Positions 7,412 to 9,872 of a DNA stretch of 9,872 nt are shown here, in pieces (the stretch's first letter is position 1; the number at the start of each line of letters is the position of its first letter). The notes beneath the pieces are model-generated. The model had not been told where the DNA came from. It worked only from the letters and a program-made list of their open reading frames with translations, and searched no databases. Location of the stretch: NCBI GenBank assembly GCA_027729865.1, contig JAQCBM010000054.1:1-9872 (forward strand). Direction: 5' to 3'. The position numbers were made by a program, and so were the translations under genes. Origin of the DNA: Actinomycetota bacterium (lineage in GTDB: Bacteria; Actinomycetota; Actinomycetes; S36-B12).

Positions 7412-9872
7412 CTAATCCTCTCGCACCAGTCGCCCGCGGCGTTCGCGGTCCCGGAGGAGATCGTTCCTCAGGTACCGGCGAATGATCGGATACAAGGCGG
7501 CTGCGTGGCGCTCAAGCCAGTCCACGTCGAGGTTCGATTCATCCCTATCTCGTAGAGCTCGGTCTCTTGCGGAGGTTGACTCGACTGGTTGATCGGGTTG
7601 CACCGCGGCGAGCGGGGGTGGAGCCGATGGATTGTGCGGAGCAGCCGAGGTGCCAGGAGCTTGGGTCTTCCGCCTTTGGATCTGTGAAGCGGAGTCTCCC
7701 GCGGCCGGTGGACTAAGGATTGGGGTTGCATTTGTCGTTGCAGCGTTATGGGTGATCACAGGCAGTGCGACTGGTTGTGATCCGTAGCTTGGCTTTGGTG
7801 GATGGGTGCTCGGGCTTTTGTGGGCGCCGGGGAGTTGCGACTGCGGTCCGTCCGTCACTGACCCTTTGGATTTGGAGGTGAGGGCGGTTGGCTGCCTAGT
7901 TGGCGGCGTTGTCGAGATGTGAATCAGGCTCTGCCCCTGGGAATAATCCACTCTCCTCCCCGGCACGGGAGGTCGGACGGGTGGAGTCTGGCCAGGAGTA
8001 TTTCCACTCGTGCGGTGTGACGTTGTGGCCTGGGAGAATTGCCTGAGAGGTGGTCGAATCGAGGCCTTGGTTTCCAGCCCCGCGGGTAGACCACTGTCTG
8101 AGGTGTTGGCTGATGTGGTCACAAGGGTTTCCGCGGCAAGTGCTGCTTGCTCGAGACGCTGCCCATGCGGTGAATCCTCCGTCGGCAGGTGGCGTCCACG
8201 TCCTTGCTGCACAACGTGCGTTAATTCGTGAGCGAGCAATCGTCGTTGTCGGTCCGATGTCAAGGGAGCCGTTCCTGGGAGATGCACGCGTCCGCCGTGG
8301 GTAAAGCCGTCCGCCAGGAGCGCTTGAGCGGCCTTGGCCACCACATCTCCTCGGACGATCGCAGTCGTCACTGGAGCGATTCCGGTTACGGAGGTAACTG
8401 CGGCGCGAATGTCCGATGGAACGGCGATCGTCTGGTGGTCAGATGCATCCGCGGACACGGGCGGATCAGGAAGGGACGACACAGCGGGCAACGGCGTTCG
8501 ATGTGGTTGTGTGTCTGACGCCCCACCTCCTGACGATGTGGCGGCGGGCAATTGGACTGTCTGCGTGGCTTCCGAATGTGGCAGCCCTCGTGACTGGTCA
8601 TCGAGTATCGGATACGTAGGAGTGGGAGCCGATGTCGATGATGCCGTTCTAGCGCTGGTCGATTCATCGCTTCGAGCAGGTTGCCCATCTGAGGTGGTGG
8701 TTGTCTGGGATTCGTTCCCTTGTGAAGCATCCGGCTGTTGTTCACCTGAGTGTGTGCGACGTTTCAGTGGAGCATCCGCCAGCACAGGAGCGGAACTCGC
8801 GGTCAGTGAGGCTTCTTGAGACTCATTCGTAGCTGACGCCCGAGCAGCGGCACGTGAAGGGTCTGAGTCCGTGGATGTGGGTGAGGCGCCCGACGCCCGC
8901 GGGTGCGACATGGCGCTTGGTGAAGTGGTGGCGTCGTTCGTGGGGTGGTGGGGTGGTGGGTCACTGGTCGGTTGGGGGAGTGTTGAGTTTGTTTCCGGGG
9001 CTTGGCTAGATCCGGTGCGTTGTGGTTCAAGCGGTAGCGGGTGTGGTGGATCGTGTGATTCGGGGGCGGATTCCGAGGCTCGGAGGTTCGAGGCCCCAGC
9101 GGACGGTGGTGACGGGGGAGCCCCTGGTGCTGTCGAGGGGTTCGGCGGGTTTGCCCGCGGGGCCTGAGCAGTGTCCGATTTCTGGATCTGCTGTGCCGAC
9201 GGGGCTGCAGCGGAATCATCGATGGGGATAGGAGTGGGGAGGAGCGCCGCGGGCTCGGGTCGAGTTATGGGAGCGTCGGTACCTGCCGACTGATTTGATG
9301 CGATGGTGGTGGCATCCGGTCTCGAGCCCACCTCCGCATCGCTTGCTGGCGCCGTTTCCGCATCCGAGGCTGGTTGTGCGGTGTGATCCGAGACAGGTGA
9401 TGAGGGCGCGGGTGGTGTTGGGCTGCGTGGGGGCTCTGACCCTCGAATGCGTGTCGAGTTCGGCCGGCGAAGCAGTGGCGAAGGAGCCGTCGGCGCGGAT
9501 GCGCTATCGGTCGTAGGGGCCGGCTTCGCCTGCTGGTCGGAGGGTAGGTGCTCCTTGCGCGCCGCATTGGAGCGTGATTCCTGAGCAGGCGACGCTTGTG
9601 GATGACCCATCGGCCGGGTCCTTTGGGTCAGTGTTCGACCGGATTCGGTGCCTGTAATGGCTGCGAGGACGTCATCGCGAGGCGCAGACTGGCTAGCGTC
9701 TGCGGGGTCGGGCGTCGAGCGAGTCTCGTTACTCGGTTTTCGGGCCGCTTGCGACGGAGCCTGGCCAGTGGGACGGCGCGGAAGGGGTACTCGTCTCGCG
9801 GTCCGGCGAGTGAGGCGCGGAAGCGACAGGCGGGTAGCGGCTGGCGCAGGCTGGACGGATTCCTGCGTAGGT
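7412..9872 (-). CDS. DUF4157 (eCIS core domain) protein with long disordered regions and C-terminal helical module, probably 5'-partial
   Basis: From the ATG at 9610 the product is 732 residues, but the frame stays open to the right edge (819 codons from 9871). The added stretch has the same Pro/Thr/Ser/Ala/Arg composition, so the true start may lie outside the window. Residues about 1-390 (numbered from 9610) are low-complexity and probably disordered. About 395-500 form a DUF4157 domain: ADGFTHGGRVHLPG, then LLAHELTHVVQQ with HExxH at 461-465 and a downstream LEQAA (Glu487) as a possible third ligand. The usual upstream VRVH-type segment has diverged. A second disordered stretch follows. 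The last 45 residues (LDVDWLERHAAALYPIIRRYLRNDLLRDRERRGRLVRE) form a charged helix resembling the small helical proteins placed just before the LysM gene in actinobacterial clusters. DUF4157 marks many eCIS cargo-associated proteins; whether this one is cargo, protease or chaperone cannot be told. Confidence 0.85.
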   Translation of the reverse strand, partial: PTQESVQPAPAATRLSLPRLTRRTARRVPLPRRPTGQAPSQAARKPSNETRSTPDPADASQSAPRDDVLAAITGTESGRTLTQRTRPMGHPQASPAQESRSNAARKEHLPSDQQAKPAPTTDSASAPTAPSPLLRRPNSTRIRGSEPPRSPTPPAPSSPVSDHTAQPASDAETAPASDAEVGSRPDATTIASNQSAGTDAPITRPEPAALLPTPIPIDDSAAAPSAQQIQKSDTAQAPRANPPNPSTAPGAPPSPPSAGASNLRASESAPESHDPPHPLPLEPQRTGSSQAPETNSTLPQPTSDPPPHHPTNDATTSPSAMSHPRASGASPTSTDSDPSRAAARASATNESQEASLTASSAPVLADAPLKRRTHSGEQQPDASQGNESQTTTTSDGQPARSDESTSARTASSTSAPTPTYPILDDQSRGLPHSEATQTVQLPAATSSGGGASDTQPHRTPLPAVSSLPDPPVSADASDHQTIAVPSDIRAAVTSVTGIAPVTTAIVRGDVVAKAAQALLADGFTHGGRVHLPGTAPLTSDRQRRLLAHELTHVVQQGRGRHLPTEDSPHGQRLEQAALAAETLVTTSANTSDSGLPAGLETKASIRPPLRQFSQATTSHRTSGNTPGQTPPVRPPVPGRRVDYSQGQSLIHISTTPPTRQPTALTSKSKGSVTDGPQSQLPGAHKSPSTHPPKPSYGSQPVALPVITHNAATTNATPILSPPAAGDSASQIQRRKTQAPGTSAAPHNPSAPPPLAAVQPDQPVESTSARDRALRDRDESNLDVDWLERHAAALYPIIRRYLRNDLLRDRERRGRLVRED
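7416..7421 (-). promoter_or_regulatory. Ribosome binding site (AGAGGA) for the tube-LysM fusion gene
   Basis: AGAGGA on the minus strand ends seven bases before the ATG at 7408 and overlaps the last codons of the DUF4157 gene. This supports the start chosen for the tube-LysM protein, which means the tube-like part is translated as its N-terminus and is not a misjoined upstream gene. Confidence 0.7.
9619..9624 (-). promoter_or_regulatory. Possible ribosome binding site (AAAGGA) before the internal ATG at 9610
   Basis: AAAGGA on the minus strand ends eight bases before the ATG at 9608-9610. It is the one argument for starting the DUF4157 protein here and not upstream of the window. Against it, the same frame stays open to the edge with matching composition. 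The site may therefore be chance or serve an internal start. Confidence 0.35.

Noticed and set aside
8222..8224. TTA leucine codon inside the HELTH motif as a possible bldA-type control point
   Set aside because: The composition is not that of a typical Streptomyces, and another TTA codon occurs in the spike gene (5706-5708), so rare-codon control cannot be argued.
8334..8819. A 161-codon plus-strand frame opposite the DUF4157 gene
   Set aside because: It mirrors the low-complexity Pro/Thr/Ser/Ala coding region. The product is Ser/Val/Asp-rich without motifs and has no convincing binding site.
8942..8978. Four G-runs on the plus strand that could form a G-quadruplex
   Set aside because: The runs come from proline codons on the coding strand, the last loop is 13 bases, and the region is inside a gene with no sign of a regulatory role.
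9325..9375. Imperfect tandem repeat encoding PASDAE-like units
   Set aside because: Only two diverged copies within a generally low-complexity coding region; chance is enough to explain it.
9729..9872. A third minus-strand frame ending with TAA at 9729-9731 as the tail of an upstream gene
   Set aside because: It would leave over 100 bases before the ATG at 9610 in an otherwise gapless operon, and no motif is visible.

Overview
This window is part of one large operon, all on the minus strand, encoding a contractile injection system (CIS/eCIS) of the Afp/PVC/Streptomyces-CIS type. Such a system is a phage-tail-like contractile particle with a spike and baseplate. Both ends of the window cut genes. 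The actinobacterial type is suggested by the gene set: a TIGR02242-like baseplate protein, a zinc-ribbon membrane protein with a discoidin-like end, and a DUF4157 protein. Base composition is only moderately GC-rich (third codon positions about 60-65 % GC in the stretches I counted) and TTA codons occur, so a typical Streptomyces is unlikely. A non-streptomycete actinobacterium, or a related soil or aquatic lineage, is my tentative guess.

Layout in the direction of transcription, right to left: (1) 9872-7412, a very long, low-complexity Pro/Thr/Ser/Ala protein with a central DUF4157 domain (HELTH motif) and a C-terminal helical segment; its 5' end probably lies outside the window. (2) 7408-6017, an unusual fusion of a tail-tube-like domain and an Afp7-like LysM adaptor. 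(3) 6011-4173, the spike (VgrG/Afp8-like). (4) 4176-3766, the gp25-like baseplate wedge protein. (5) 3769-1832, the J/gp6-like baseplate protein (Afp11). (6) 1835-1239, a TIGR02242/gpI-like baseplate protein (Afp12 position). (7) 1242-1, a double zinc-ribbon, single-span membrane protein with an extracytoplasmic discoidin-like domain, running off the left edge.

The genes are nearly gapless. The four junctions from spike to zinc-ribbon protein are ATGA or GTGA 4-bp overlaps, and the other two gaps are 3 and 5 bp, so co-transcription and translational coupling are very likely. No promoter, terminator, RNA gene, mobile element or CRISPR array is visible. Sheath, major tube, ATPase, tape measure, cap and PAAR genes are not in the window. 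PAAR is absent from its usual place beside the spike and gp25 genes.

Together the genes build the spike-baseplate end of the particle. The last gene could tie the particle to the membrane, and the first could be a cargo or cargo-handling factor. The most notable points are the tube-LysM fusion, the DUF4157 protein with a fused C-terminal helical module, the membrane protein with an isolated basic-aromatic island in its acidic linker, and the missing PAAR gene.
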